In this document: positions 26,741 to 35,277 of the stretch, piece by piece
Layout of the letters: every line of letters starts with the position of its first letter
How positions within the stretch are numbered: position 1 is the stretch's first letter
Origin: Novosphingobium jiangmenense
GTDB lineage: Bacteria > Pseudomonadota > Alphaproteobacteria > Sphingomonadales > Sphingomonadaceae
Direction of reading: 5' to 3'
Length of the DNA stretch: 64,000 bases
Assembly (NCBI RefSeq): GCF_015694345.1
Contig: NZ_JADQDC010000005.1
Coordinates: 72,501-136,500, forward strand
Program-made: the position numbers and the translations under genes
The notes under the pieces: generated by a model
The model's database searches: none
What the model saw: only the letters and a program-made list of their open reading frames with translations
Told to the model about the DNA's origin: nothing

Positions 26741-27618
26741 GGAGCCATTGTTATTGCAAGAGGAAGCTGGCGGTCGCCGCGACGGACGGTAACCGCTACT
26801 GAAGTGCCGGCACGGATCGTGCCGGAAAGCGCCGCGGCATCCGCAGCGCTGGTGATCGGCTTGCCGTCAACAGCGGTGATCACGTCCCCCGGCTGGAAGC
26901 CCGCTGCACGGAAGGCCGAGCCATCGCCCGAGGACAGGACTTCGACGCCGACAATCTTGCCTCCCTCGGCGCGCGGGCCGAAGTTCACTCCGCTGCGCAT
27001 CGCCGCAATGCTGACGCCACTGCCGGGCGCGGCAGGGACGGCAACGGGATTTGCCGCCACGACGCCCTGCGCACTGGGCGCGGCACCCGACTGGTCGAGA
27101 TAGAGCAATTCCTTCGCGCCGTTGCGGGACAGGGCGACATGGTCGAACGCAACCTCGGCCAGGGTAATCCCCGGCTGCACTTCGGCACCTACGCGATAGA
27201 CCTGCTGCAGGCCGTCGGCCCCGGCGATGATGGCCGTGCCCCCGCCCCCGGCTGTCGCGCGCGTGGCAAAGAGCGTGAGGGCAAGCGAGGTCACCGCGCC
27301 GGAATCGGTGGCCTGAACCGATGCAGGCGGCGTGCGGCTGAAGGGATCCACCGACGCAAACAGCGCGGCCCGTGCCGTGGGTGACATCATGCGCACCCCG
27401 CGTGGCGTCCAGTTGCCGAGCGGCGAAACCGGGGTGACAAGCGCCCAGAGAAGCGCAGCGCCAAGCCCGGCAATCAGCGCGGCCAGCATCCACCAAAGAA
27501 CATCATGCAACGAGGGGCTGCCCGGACGAAATCCGGCAATCACCAGCCTCCTCTGCCCGAATCCCACCGATCGTTCCCCTTCCGCATCAGCAGGAATAAC
27601 GGCAAGCTCGCGATTCAC
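26737..27618 (-). CDS. gspC: Type II secretion system protein GspC
   Basis: The 293-residue bitopic protein links the inner-membrane platform to the secretin. It has a cytoplasmic N-terminus, one membrane helix (MLAALIAGLGAALLWALVTP), the HR domain (ALTLFATRATAGGGGTAIIA) and a C-terminal PDZ domain (GSAFRAAGFQPGDVITAVDG). The GTG start at 27618 is supported by GGAAG 6 bases upstream. It is the first gene of the operon and overlaps gspD by 4 bases. Confidence 0.92.
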   Translation of the reverse strand: MNRELAVIPADAEGERSVGFGQRRLVIAGFRPGSPSLHDVLWWMLAALIAGLGAALLWALVTPVSPLGNWTPRGVRMMSPTARAALFASVDPFSRTPPASVQATDSGAVTSLALTLFATRATAGGGGTAIIAGADGLQQVYRVGAEVQPGITLAEVAFDHVALSRNGAKELLYLDQSGAAPSAQGVVAANPVAVPAAPGSGVSIAAMRSGVNFGPRAEGGKIVGVEVLSSGDGSAFRAAGFQPGDVITAVDGKPITSAADAAALSGTIRAGTSVAVTVRRGDRQLPLAITMAP

Positions 27619-27673
27619 AAACGCTTCCCGTCACTTGGGCGTTCGCGCGGCATTGCTGGCTCGGGGCAATCGG

Positions 27674-28093
27674 CTATTCGGAGTCGCGCTCGCGCGCGTT
27701 GAGCTTGTTCCACAAGCTTTCCGTCCCCGCCTCGATCGCGCCGTTCACATATTGCGAGGCGACCAGCCAGCCCTTGAACGGGCGCAGCGTGGCAAGGCAG
27801 CCGATGCCCAGGATCGGCACCGAGGTCAGCACGTGAACCCACCAGGGCGGCGCATAGGCGACTTCGAGCCAGACCGCGAAGAAGGTCAGCGGAAAAGCGG
27901 TAATGCACAGCGCGAAGAAGGCGGGGCCATCATCGGCATTGGCGAACTGGTAATCGAGGCCGCACTCCGGACAGGTCTTCTGCAGCTTGAGCCACCCCCG
28001 GAACATCGGCCCTTTGCCGCATTTGGGACACAGCCCCTTCCAGCCGCAGCGCAGGATCCAGTCGAACTTGGGGTTCTTTGTGAATATGGCCAT
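27674..28093 (-). CDS. DUF983 family zinc-ribbon membrane protein
   Basis: The 139-residue protein opens with paired cysteines CPKC...CPEC in a DUF983-type motif (GLCPKCGKGPMFRGWLKL), followed by two membrane segments (FFALCITAFPLTFFAVWLEV and VHVLTSVPILGIGC) and a charged tail. DUF983 proteins are often near cytochrome oxidase or Nudix genes and have no defined role. AGAGGG lies 6 bases upstream of the ATG at 28093. Confidence 0.88.
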   Translation of the reverse strand: MAIFTKNPKFDWILRCGWKGLCPKCGKGPMFRGWLKLQKTCPECGLDYQFANADDGPAFFALCITAFPLTFFAVWLEVAYAPPWWVHVLTSVPILGIGCLATLRPFKGWLVASQYVNGAIEAGTESLWNKLNARERDSE

Positions 28094-28153
28094 GATTGCC
28101 CTCTAGGCTTTGGGGGCTGGAACGCAAGCGTCTGACAGGCGTATGGTGCTCTC

Positions 28154-28810
28154 GTGGCAGATCCTTACACCCGCTTCCGTGCGCGCTTCCTCGATGTGCT
28201 GGGGTCGATCTACCTCTACAACGAGCATCGCGGCTACACCTCGCTCGACCGCGTGCTCGATGCGGTGCGGGTGCGGTGTCCGGACAATCCCGGCTTCATC
28301 GCCGCGATCGAGAAGCACCGGGCCGACGAGCGCAAGCATTACGTGATGTTCAAGCGCTGGTTCGAACTGCGCGGGACGATGCCGCTCGCGGTTGATTCCA
28401 CCTGTGGCCACATCGACCGCTTCATTCAGAAGGTGTTCGGCTGCACGATCGACGATCTCGATACGCAAGGCGTGATCGCCAGCCCGGAAGCATTCGAGAA
28501 ACTGTGCCGGGTAATCATGCTGACCGAGCAGCGCGGGATGCGGCAGGTGGAAATCCTGCTCGAAAACAGCCACGTCCGCTCCGACAAGGCAATGAAGCGC
28601 ATCTTCGAGGTGGTCGAGAAGGACGAGCCGGACCACTGGATGCCCTATGCCGCATGGCTCGATGCGCAGGGTCGCGAGAAGGCCAGGTGGCGCGAGCGCT
28701 GGGCCGATTACTGGATTCACAAGTCGCTGATGCTGGTGAAGTTGCCCAGTCTGTTCCTGCGCCGCTCGACCCCGCGCATGGCCGCGTGGCCCGATGCAGG
28801 CGAGCGTTAG
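28154..28810 (+). CDS. Ferritin-like diiron domain protein
   Basis: The 218-residue helical protein shows a repeated pattern of metal ligands expected of a four-helix diiron fold: Glu in YLYNEHRGYT, DERKHYVMF (ExxH), LTEQRGMRQVE and KDEPDHWMPY. It has no signal peptide or membrane anchor. It resembles sphingomonad ferritin-like proteins annotated only by fold; oxidase, hydroxylase or iron storage activity cannot be told apart. The start is GTG at 28154. DUF983 is divergent from it. Confidence 0.65.
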   Translation: MADPYTRFRARFLDVLGSIYLYNEHRGYTSLDRVLDAVRVRCPDNPGFIAAIEKHRADERKHYVMFKRWFELRGTMPLAVDSTCGHIDRFIQKVFGCTIDDLDTQGVIASPEAFEKLCRVIMLTEQRGMRQVEILLENSHVRSDKAMKRIFEVVEKDEPDHWMPYAAWLDAQGREKARWRERWADYWIHKSLMLVKLPSLFLRRSTPRMAAWPDAGER

Positions 28811-28854
28811 ACAGCTTCCGGTTCCCACGCTAATCTCCTGAGGGGGAGAAGAGG

Positions 28855-29466
28855 ATGGACGGGGCAATCGAGGATCGCAGGCCCAGCCTGCTATCGCGGA
28901 TCGTGCGCAAGGCGCTGGTGTGGTTTTACCGCAGCCGGGGGTGGAAAGCCGTGGGCACGCCGCCGGAGAACGGTCGCTGCGTGATCATTGCCGCGCCGCA
29001 CACTTCGAACTGGGACTTCCTCTACTTCATCGGGCTGACCGAGGACCTTGGCCTCAAGCCGCACTTCATGGCCAAGGACAGCCTGTTCCGCTGGCCGCTG
29101 GGCGGCTTCATGCGCGACATGGGCGGCGTGTCGATCGACCGCTCGGCGCGCAAGAACGTGGTCGATGCCATGGTTGCCGAATTCGCCCGGCGCGACCGTT
29201 TCATGCTGACCATCGCGCCCGAAGGCACGCGCAGCGCGGTCGGCCAGTGGCGCAGCGGGTTCTATCACATCGCGCTGAAAGCCAAGGTGCCGATGATTGT
29301 CGGCATGATGGACTATGGCACCAAGACCGGCGGTCTCGGCCCGGCCATCTGGCCATCTGGCGATTATGAAGCCGACATGCGCAAGATCTTCGAAGTCTAC
29401 CGCAAGGTCACGCCGAAGCACCCCGGCCGCGGGCTGACCGAACCGCCGGAGAATCTCGATGCCTGA
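28855..29466 (+). CDS. PlsC-type lysophospholipid acyltransferase
   Basis: The 203-residue protein has the glycerolipid acyltransferase motifs HTSNWDF (HX4D, in IIAAPHTSNWDF) and APEGTRS. The pattern fits 1-acyl-glycerol-phosphate acyltransferases, which acylate lysophosphatidate at the membrane, although members also act on other acceptors. A strong ribosome binding site (GGGGGAGAAGAGG) precedes the ATG. It overlaps the DUF1295 gene by 8 bases, suggesting an operon of lipid-related membrane enzymes. Confidence 0.85.
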   Translation: MDGAIEDRRPSLLSRIVRKALVWFYRSRGWKAVGTPPENGRCVIIAAPHTSNWDFLYFIGLTEDLGLKPHFMAKDSLFRWPLGGFMRDMGGVSIDRSARKNVVDAMVAEFARRDRFMLTIAPEGTRSAVGQWRSGFYHIALKAKVPMIVGMMDYGTKTGGLGPAIWPSGDYEADMRKIFEVYRKVTPKHPGRGLTEPPENLDA

Positions 29467-30268
29467 AACACTGCCGCTGGCCCTGCTGATCAACGTAGCG
29501 ATCCTCGTGGTCGGCATGGGCCTGCTGTGGCGCGCGGCAGTGAAGATCGGGGATGTCAGCTTCATCGACGCGGTGTGGGGCGGCGGCATGGGCGTGCTGG
29601 CGCTGGCCTCGTGGCTGCATGTGCAGGGAGGCCCCGGCGCGCGGGCGAGCCTGATCGCAGGCATGGCGGTGATCTGGGCGACGCGGCTGGCGTGGCACCT
29701 CTACACCCGCTGGCAGGGCCACGGCGAAGACCCGCGTTATGCGAAGATGCTGGGCAAGGCCAAGGCGCAGGGCAAGTTTGCGTCGGCCGCGCTGAAGTTC
29801 GTGTTCGCTCCACAGGCGCTGCTGCTGTTCATCACCTGCCTGCCCGCGCAACTCGGCGTGCTCGCCAGCGGAGCGCCGGCGCCGATCGGCCCGCTGGCCA
29901 TGGCCGGAGCCGCGCTGTGGCTGCTCGGCATCACGTTCGAGGCGGTGGGCGATGCCCAACTGAAGGCCTTCCGCGCCGATCCCGCGAACAAGGGCAAGGT
30001 CCTGCAGACCGGCCTGTGGCGCTACACCCGCCACCCCAACTACTTCGGCGACGCTTGCGTCTGGTGGGGCATCTGGCTCGCCGCCGCCGAAGCGGGTCTG
30101 TGGGTGGCGTTGGCGAGTCTGATCGGGCCGGTGTTTCTGACGTTCACGCTGACCAAGTGGTCGGGCAAGCCGCTGCTCGAGAAGGGAATTGCAGATCGCC
30201 GCCCAGGCTATAAGCAATACGTCGAGCGGACGTCGGGCTTCATCCCGTGGCCGCCGAAGCGGGGGTAA
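29459..30268 (+). CDS. DUF1295 family membrane protein (steroid 5-alpha-reductase-like)
   Basis: The 269-residue polytopic protein carries the conserved C-terminal signature of the isoprenylcysteine methyltransferase/5-alpha-reductase superfamily, GLWRYTRHPNYFGDACVWWG, and an N-terminal DUF1295 segment (KIGDVSFIDAVWGGGMGVLA). Family members are NAD(P)H-dependent reductases or methyltransferases of lipids; the substrate here is unknown. It overlaps the acyltransferase gene by 8 bases and precedes a DUF2306 gene by 3 bases. Confidence 0.85.
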   Translation: MPETLPLALLINVAILVVGMGLLWRAAVKIGDVSFIDAVWGGGMGVLALASWLHVQGGPGARASLIAGMAVIWATRLAWHLYTRWQGHGEDPRYAKMLGKAKAQGKFASAALKFVFAPQALLLFITCLPAQLGVLASGAPAPIGPLAMAGAALWLLGITFEAVGDAQLKAFRADPANKGKVLQTGLWRYTRHPNYFGDACVWWGIWLAAAEAGLWVALASLIGPVFLTFTLTKWSGKPLLEKGIADRRPGYKQYVERTSGFIPWPPKRG

Positions 30269-30271
30269 ATC

Positions 30272-30760
30272 TTGGCGACAGCATCGATTGCCGGTCCGGA
30301 CCGGTTTGAAAGATTCCTCGGCGCAGGAGCGCTGGTCATGCTTGCGGCTATGAGTGCTGCGATTTTGCGCGGCATGCCTGACTGGGGGCGCATCCCGCTG
30401 GTGGTCTGGGTGCATCTTGCCACGATCGCCACCGCGCTCGGTCTCACACCCGTCATCCTCTGGCAGCGGCGCGGCACACCGGGTCATCGCAAGCTCGGCT
30501 ATGTCTGGGTCGCTGCCATGACGCTTACTGCCGTAGACAGCCTGTTCATCCGCCTGACCAATCGCGGCAGCTTCAGCCTGATTCACATCCTCTCGGTCTG
30601 GACCTTGATACAGGTGCCGATCATCGTTCTTGCGGCAAGACGGCACGATGTGAATCGCCACCGCAGCGCTGTGCGCGGCATGGTTTTCGGAGCCCTTCTG
30701 ATCGCCGGATTCTTCACATTTCCGTTCGATCGGTTGCTTGGGCACTGGCTGTTCGGCTGA
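30272..30760 (+). CDS. DUF2306-like four-helix membrane protein
   Basis: The 162-residue protein has four hydrophobic segments and the pattern of DUF2306 proteins: an early helix, HLATIATALGLTPVILWQR, then RRGTPGHRKLGYVWV and HILSVWTLIQVPIIVLAAR. Histidines at helix ends recall heme-binding membrane proteins, but no function is established. The start is probably TTG at 30272, 3 bases after the DUF1295 stop; no clear Shine-Dalgarno sequence is visible. Confidence 0.7.
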   Translation: MATASIAGPDRFERFLGAGALVMLAAMSAAILRGMPDWGRIPLVVWVHLATIATALGLTPVILWQRRGTPGHRKLGYVWVAAMTLTAVDSLFIRLTNRGSFSLIHILSVWTLIQVPIIVLAARRHDVNRHRSAVRGMVFGALLIAGFFTFPFDRLLGHWLFG

Positions 30761-30766
30761 GAGCCC

Positions 30767-32515
30767 TCAGCCGACCACCCCAGCCCGCACCTCCTGCGGC
30801 ACAGTCCGCACCGGCACTGCCTTGATCCAGCTTTCCAGCGCATCGATGTCAGTCGGGCCCGTCACCGTGTCCGGCTTGCCGACAAAGCCTGAGAACCCAT
30901 CGCCGCCAAGGCCGAGGAAGCCGTTCACCGTCACGCGGTAGGTCCTCGCCATGTCCAGCGGCTTGCCATCCAGCGTGATCGAAACGATGCGATCCCCCGC
31001 AGGCCGCGCCGGGTCATAACGGAACTCGAAGCCGGTTGAAGGAGCCAGCGCCTGCTTCGGCCCGGTATCGTCCAGCCCCTCTTCCAGCACCGCCTTGATC
31101 TGCGCGCCGGTCATGCTTTCGGTGACCACGTTGTTGCCGAAGGGCTGGCACAGGTAGATGTCGCCGAAGGTCAGCGTGCCGTCGTCGCCCGGGACCAGCG
31201 GGGCGCGGATGCCGAAGGGGTTCATGAAGGCGATCTGCGCGCCCTTGTCCCGCGTCGCGCCAAGCTGCGCATCGGCGATGAGATTGCCGAGAGGCCCACC
31301 CGCCCCGCCTTCCGCGCCCTCGTTCTTGGGCGCTGCACGGTCGATCTTGCCGATCGGGCGCTGAGTGTATTCCTTCGATGCCTCGACGTACTTGGCGACA
31401 TATGCGGCAATGTCTGCGCGAGGCTGGAACACCGGGAAAAGCGGCGTAGTGCCGATATCCCCACGCGTGCCCTTGTACGGCACCGACTGCACGATCACGT
31501 TCTCGGCCTTCTTCGAGACCACACGCCCCGCCACCGGATCGATGGTCAGCGTGATGTCGGTAACCAGCTCGCCATAGACGCCCGCGCTGGTCAGCAGGAA
31601 CGGCTTTGCGGGATTGAGCTTGCTGTAATCGCAGACATAGGACCAGTGCGTGTGGCCCGAAACGACGACGTCCACGCGCGTGTCCAGCCGGTCGAGGATC
31701 GGGCGGATGTCACCGGCAAAATCGCTGCACCCTTGCGGATCGGGATCGCCCTTGGTGCGCCCGCCTTCGTGGATCAGCACGACGATGGCGTCCGCCCCCT
31801 GCTCTTTCAGCTTCGGCACAGCGGCGTTGATCGTGTCGGCCTCGTCCTCAAAGGTCAGGCCTTGGATGCCGGTGGGATTGACCAGATTGGGCGTGCCTTT
31901 CAGCGTCAGCCCGATCACTCCCACCGTCACGGCGCGCCTGCCGCTACCGAAGGTCTTCAGCCCCGCCGCCGGAAACAGCGTCGAGCCGTCGGCGCGCCTG
32001 GTGCTGGCGGCGAGGTACTTGAATGTGGCCCCGGTAAACTTCTCCAGCGCGCAAGGCTCCTTCGCCGTGAACTTCTCACAGCCGCCGTTCTGCTTGCGCA
32101 GCAGTTCCTGCTGGCCATTGTCGAATTCGTGGTTGCCCACCGCGTTGAAGTCCACGCCGATGCGGTTCATTACGCCGATCGCCGGTTCGTCGAGATAGAG
32201 CGAGGACGCCAGCTGCGAGGCCGAGATCATGTCTCCGGCCGAAACCGTCATCGACAGCGGATGCTTCGCCCGGATCGCATCGATTGCCGATGCCAGCCAC
32301 GCCGCGCCACCGGCCGGAACCGGCGTAATGCCTCCCTTGCCATCGCTGACGTTCACCGCCTGACGCGGCGGTTCGAGGCTGCCGTGGAAATCGTTGATCC
32401 CGACGATCCCGATTTCCACCGGACCGCTCCCCTGGCTCCCCGCCATCGGCGCTGCACAAGCACCGAGAACTCCGGACAGGGCGAGAGGCAGGAGAAAGCG
32501 AGCGCGCAAAAGCAT
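30767..32515 (-). CDS. Bifunctional metallophosphatase/5'-nucleotidase lipoprotein
   Basis: The 582-residue protein starts at ATG 32515 with a lipoprotein signal (LLPLALSGVLGAC, Cys at residue 20). The N-terminal calcineurin-type domain has the metal motifs NDFHG, GDMIS, GNHEFDNG, VLIHEGG and GHTHW. The C-terminal 5'-nucleotidase domain binds the nucleotide (FMNPFGIRAPL, LTFGDIYLCQPFGN). Such enzymes hydrolyse extracellular nucleotides or UDP-sugars in the periplasm. The frame is open upstream to 32635, but that part is not a plausible leader. A TetR-type regulator is divergent, 151 bases away. Confidence 0.92.
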   Translation of the reverse strand: MLLRARFLLPLALSGVLGACAAPMAGSQGSGPVEIGIVGINDFHGSLEPPRQAVNVSDGKGGITPVPAGGAAWLASAIDAIRAKHPLSMTVSAGDMISASQLASSLYLDEPAIGVMNRIGVDFNAVGNHEFDNGQQELLRKQNGGCEKFTAKEPCALEKFTGATFKYLAASTRRADGSTLFPAAGLKTFGSGRRAVTVGVIGLTLKGTPNLVNPTGIQGLTFEDEADTINAAVPKLKEQGADAIVVLIHEGGRTKGDPDPQGCSDFAGDIRPILDRLDTRVDVVVSGHTHWSYVCDYSKLNPAKPFLLTSAGVYGELVTDITLTIDPVAGRVVSKKAENVIVQSVPYKGTRGDIGTTPLFPVFQPRADIAAYVAKYVEASKEYTQRPIGKIDRAAPKNEGAEGGAGGPLGNLIADAQLGATRDKGAQIAFMNPFGIRAPLVPGDDGTLTFGDIYLCQPFGNNVVTESMTGAQIKAVLEEGLDDTGPKQALAPSTGFEFRYDPARPAGDRIVSITLDGKPLDMARTYRVTVNGFLGLGGDGFSGFVGKPDTVTGPTDIDALESWIKAVPVRTVPQEVRAGVVG

Positions 32516-32666
32516 CGGGAGAGCGACCTTATCGTAACGGGTGCAACCGGTTGCCCGTGCCCTAGCCGATCGGTGTTGCGCTTTGAAGGCCGTTTGGTCG
32601 CGACCTCCAAAATGAGTCTTCGTATGCGCGGCCATTGTCTGCCCGCCCTGCCCTCCCTACAATGCG

Positions 32667-33335
32667 ATGGAGAGGCAGGACTCAGGACGCGCGGGAACCA
32701 TGGCTCAATCCGGAACAGAGCGGGAAGTTATGCGGGCCCGGCTTGTCGAACTTGCGCAAGGCATGGTCGAGGAGCGCGGCGGTGCCGGGCTCAACCTTGC
32801 CGAACTCGCCGCCCGCGCCGGGATCAGCCAGCCGCACCTCTCCCGCTATTTCGAAACGCGCGAGGACCTGATGGAGGCGATTGCCGACCACTGGTTCAAG
32901 CCGATGGTCGACATCATGGAAGATGTGCTGGCGAGCGACCTGCCGCCGCGCCGCAAGATGTACGAGTTCTTCGCCCGGCGCTTCCTCGTCATGAAGAAGA
33001 AGTGGGAAGCCGATCCGGCCAAGCTCGAGACCTATATCGAAGTCGGCAGCGACTATTTCGAGCAGGTGCGCAGCTATATCGACCTTGCCGACCACTACCT
33101 TGGCGAGATCATTGGCGAGGGCATGAGCGACGGACATTTCGCCGGGCTCGAAGTCGATGAAACGATCAGTCTCGTCAACCAGATGTGCGCGCCCTACTGC
33201 GCGTTGCAGACCATGACGATGTTCATGCCCCGCCTGACCGAGGACAAGCTGGCGCGCATCGTCGATGCCCTGTTCGATGGCCTGTCTGCACAGGATCGCG
33301 GCGCAAGGGCCGTAACCGGGCTGCGCGCGGCCTGA
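32667..33335 (+). CDS. TetR/AcrR family transcriptional regulator
   Basis: The 222-residue protein has an N-terminal helix-turn-helix (LNLAELAARAGISQPHLSRYFETREDLMEAI) of the TetR type, followed by a divergent all-helical ligand-binding domain. It may start at ATG 32667 or ATG 32700. TetR proteins usually repress a divergent gene; the divergent neighbour is the 5'-nucleotidase, which is the natural candidate target, but this is inference. The ligand is unknown. Confidence 0.88.
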   Translation: MERQDSGRAGTMAQSGTEREVMRARLVELAQGMVEERGGAGLNLAELAARAGISQPHLSRYFETREDLMEAIADHWFKPMVDIMEDVLASDLPPRRKMYEFFARRFLVMKKKWEADPAKLETYIEVGSDYFEQVRSYIDLADHYLGEIIGEGMSDGHFAGLEVDETISLVNQMCAPYCALQTMTMFMPRLTEDKLARIVDALFDGLSAQDRGARAVTGLRAA

Positions 33336-33338
33336 GGT

Positions 33339-33797
33339 TCAGGCGACGTTGCACCAGTTGCCGCGTCGGCCTTTCCAGCGCTCGGCCAGGCCTTCTGCTT
33401 CCAGAATGGCGCCAAGGCTCTGCCCCTTGCGCGTGACCACCCGCAACGCACGGCCGTAGCGGTCCGTCTCCCGTCCCTGCACTTCAAGCACAAAGGGCCC
33501 CGCATTCAGCAGTTCGACCAGACGCCGGGTCGCACGCCAGCCTAGCGCTTCCTCTGCGGCGCACGAAGGTTTCGAGATTTCCGGCGTATTGATGTCGGCG
33601 ATGCGGATCTTGGTGCCCTCCAGCCAGAAGGTGTCGCCGTCCACCACGCAGGTAACCCGCGGACCGGTGGCGCAAATCCCGAACTGCGGCACACGGGGCA
33701 CGGGGTCCGCAACATTGCCGGACGCGGCGGAAGCCGCCAGCGCCACAGAGGCGAAGGCAGCGGCGATAATGATCCTGATGCTGGGCATGATCGCCAT
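33339..33797 (-). CDS. Secreted thermonuclease (SNase-like) family protein
   Basis: The 152-residue protein has a signal peptide (IRIIIAAAFASVALAASAAS) and a staphylococcal-nuclease fold. Catalytic-type residues are visible in VVDGDTFWL, IRIADINTPE and RETDRYGRALR (Arg, Asp, Glu-rich segment of SNase). SNase proteins cleave DNA and RNA in a Ca-dependent way. Two start codons, 33797 and 33788, differ by three residues. It is convergent with the TetR gene. Confidence 0.85.
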   Translation of the reverse strand: MAIMPSIRIIIAAAFASVALAASAASGNVADPVPRVPQFGICATGPRVTCVVDGDTFWLEGTKIRIADINTPEISKPSCAAEEALGWRATRRLVELLNAGPFVLEVQGRETDRYGRALRVVTRKGQSLGAILEAEGLAERWKGRRGNWCNVA

Positions 33798-33935
33798 CTG
33801 GCCCCGCCGCCCGGCTCACGCGCCTCCGTATCTCCCCGCTCCGCAATCGGACTCAGCGTTCGCGCTCAGGATGCAAACGCAGGAGAATCGCTCAGTGGTA
33901 ACCACTTGAAAACCGTGTCGTGCGATGGTCACCTC

Positions 33936-34106
33936 ATGTTCGGACCACGCCTCACGAGTGTCTTTGCCAGCCGCTGGAAAGCGTTGTGGTGGGCAGGTTC
34001 GATCCTGCTGCTGACGTGGTCGCTGGTGCCCGCAGCCGAGGACCGGGACCCGCACCAGCCGGAAAAGCCCGCGCACGTCGATCCTTGGGCCAAGGACGCG
34101 AAGTAG
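33936..34106 (+). CDS. Small hypothetical membrane protein
   Basis: The 56-residue product beginning MFGPRLTSVFASRWKALWW has one hydrophobic segment (WAGSILLLTWSLVPA) followed by a charged Pro-containing tail (HVDPWAKDAK). The same frame is open from a TTG at 33906, giving 66 residues. No Shine-Dalgarno sequence is strong at either site. Similar short single-helix proteins occur in sphingomonads but without function. It ends 6 bases before the convergent DUF486 gene. Confidence 0.5.
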   Translation: MFGPRLTSVFASRWKALWWAGSILLLTWSLVPAAEDRDPHQPEKPAHVDPWAKDAK

Positions 34107-34112
34107 CGGCTG

Positions 34113-34460
34113 CTACTTTCCGGAGAACAGGAACGCCACCGCCGCCATTATGCAGGCAAAGGCGGCGAAGTGCCGCCAGTGCAGCGGCTCCTTCAGGAAC
34201 ACCACCATGAACACGCCGAAAACGATCAGCGCGATTGCTTCCTGCGTGATCTTGAGCTGACCGGCGCTCCATCCGTTGAGCGCGCCGATGCGGTTTGCGG
34301 GCACGGCCAGGCAGTATTCGAGCAGGGCAATGCCCCAGCTGATGAATATGACCAGCAGCAGCGGCCGTTGCGCCACGGCAGCAGGCCCGCCCTGAATATG
34401 CCAGTACCACGCAATCGTCATGAACAGGTTGGACAGGACAAGCAGGACGATTGTGGTCAT
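34113..34460 (-). CDS. DUF486 family (DMT-like) membrane protein
   Basis: The 115-residue protein has four membrane helices and the DUF486 pattern (LSNLFMTIAWYWHI, then SWGIALLEYCLAVPANRIG, then GQLKITQEAIALIVF). The family belongs to the drug/metabolite transporter clan and has the size of small multidrug resistance proteins, but activity is unproven. The start ATG is at 34460. A hypothetical gene (34556) is divergent. Confidence 0.9.
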   Translation of the reverse strand: MTTIVLLVLSNLFMTIAWYWHIQGGPAAVAQRPLLLVIFISWGIALLEYCLAVPANRIGALNGWSAGQLKITQEAIALIVFGVFMVVFLKEPLHWRHFAAFACIMAAVAFLFSGK

Positions 34461-34555
34461 CGCAAAGTGATCCGAATGGCAGGCAAACTGGGAAAGTTGG
34501 GCGAATCTTAACGCTTCTTACGCAGTAATGCGCAGGCTTTCGCCGGAGATAATCG

Positions 34556-34894
34556 ATGTCCGATGCCAGATCGACCAGTCGCTATGCCGCGCTTCTGCTG
34601 GGCGGAAGCGTGCTTGTCGTCGGCACGCTAGTCGCATCGGGCATGCATGCTGCGAAGTCATCCGCAGCTGCTCAGGCGACCGATGCCCCAGCCGCTGCCT
34701 CTGCCGATCAGGCAGAATTTCAAGCGTGGGCAAGCGCCAACGACGAAGCCGACGGGAAACTGATCGGCGAAATCCAGCGCAACGGGAAGACCATCGAACT
34801 ACGCCAGCTTCCCGAAGGCGCGCAGGTCGATCAGGACAACCCCGACCTCGCACCCGACGAGGCCATGACCGACCAGAACGAACCTTCGCGCTGA
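34556..34894 (+). CDS. Hypothetical periplasmic or membrane-anchored protein
   Basis: The 112-residue protein has one N-terminal hydrophobic helix (AALLLGGSVLVVGTLVASGM) followed by a hydrophilic, acidic, Ala-rich tail ending in DLAPDEAMTDQNEPSR. GGAG stands 7 bases before the ATG at 34556, supporting real translation. No family was recognised. It ends 2 bases before the convergent acidic-protein gene. Confidence 0.6.
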   Translation: MSDARSTSRYAALLLGGSVLVVGTLVASGMHAAKSSAAAQATDAPAAASADQAEFQAWASANDEADGKLIGEIQRNGKTIELRQLPEGAQVDQDNPDLAPDEAMTDQNEPSR

Positions 34895-34896
34895 GA

Positions 34897-35229
34897 TCAT
34901 TCCGCGCCGCGGGGGGTATCGTCGTCCTCGGGCACGCCGTCGCCATAGATGCCGGCTTCGTCGTCATCGTTGCGTTCGCCGCGATAGGCGCGCATGTCGA
35001 CCCGGCCCGAGCTGACCATCTGCTTCATGTGATCGACAAGATCCGGCATGTCGGCATCGTCCAGGCCGGAACCACCGACCTTGTCGCCAAGGTCCTGCTC
35101 GCCCAGAACGCTGGTCGCGCGCGCCAGGGCTTCGTCCGCAACGGTCTGCGCCTGCGCGTCGCCGTCTTCCTGCTCGGTGTTGACGGCTTCGGGGGCCCCT
35201 TGGCTCTCTGGGGTCTTGTCTTCGATCAT
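34897..35229 (-). CDS. Hypothetical acidic protein
   Basis: The 110-residue protein is highly acidic and lacks hydrophobic segments or cysteines, and is likely largely disordered apart from a helix around DLVDHMKQMVSSGRVDM. A good ribosome binding site (AAAGGAG, 7 bases from the ATG) supports expression. The segment VSSGRVDMRAYRGERNDD is the most structured part. Function is unknown. Confidence 0.6.
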   Translation of the reverse strand: MIEDKTPESQGAPEAVNTEQEDGDAQAQTVADEALARATSVLGEQDLGDKVGGSGLDDADMPDLVDHMKQMVSSGRVDMRAYRGERNDDDEAGIYGDGVPEDDDTPRGAE

Positions 35230-35277
35230 GGCGTAGCTCCTTTGCCGGAGACTACGCCCTGATCGTGCAGCCGTTCC

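Noticed and set aside
33840..33910. Possible tRNA-Ser and the palindrome AGTGGT-A-ACCACT (33894-33906)
   Set aside because: The text around TTGAAAACC looked like a tRNA anticodon arm, but no acceptor stem or T-arm can be formed. The palindrome alone is too short to call an operator.
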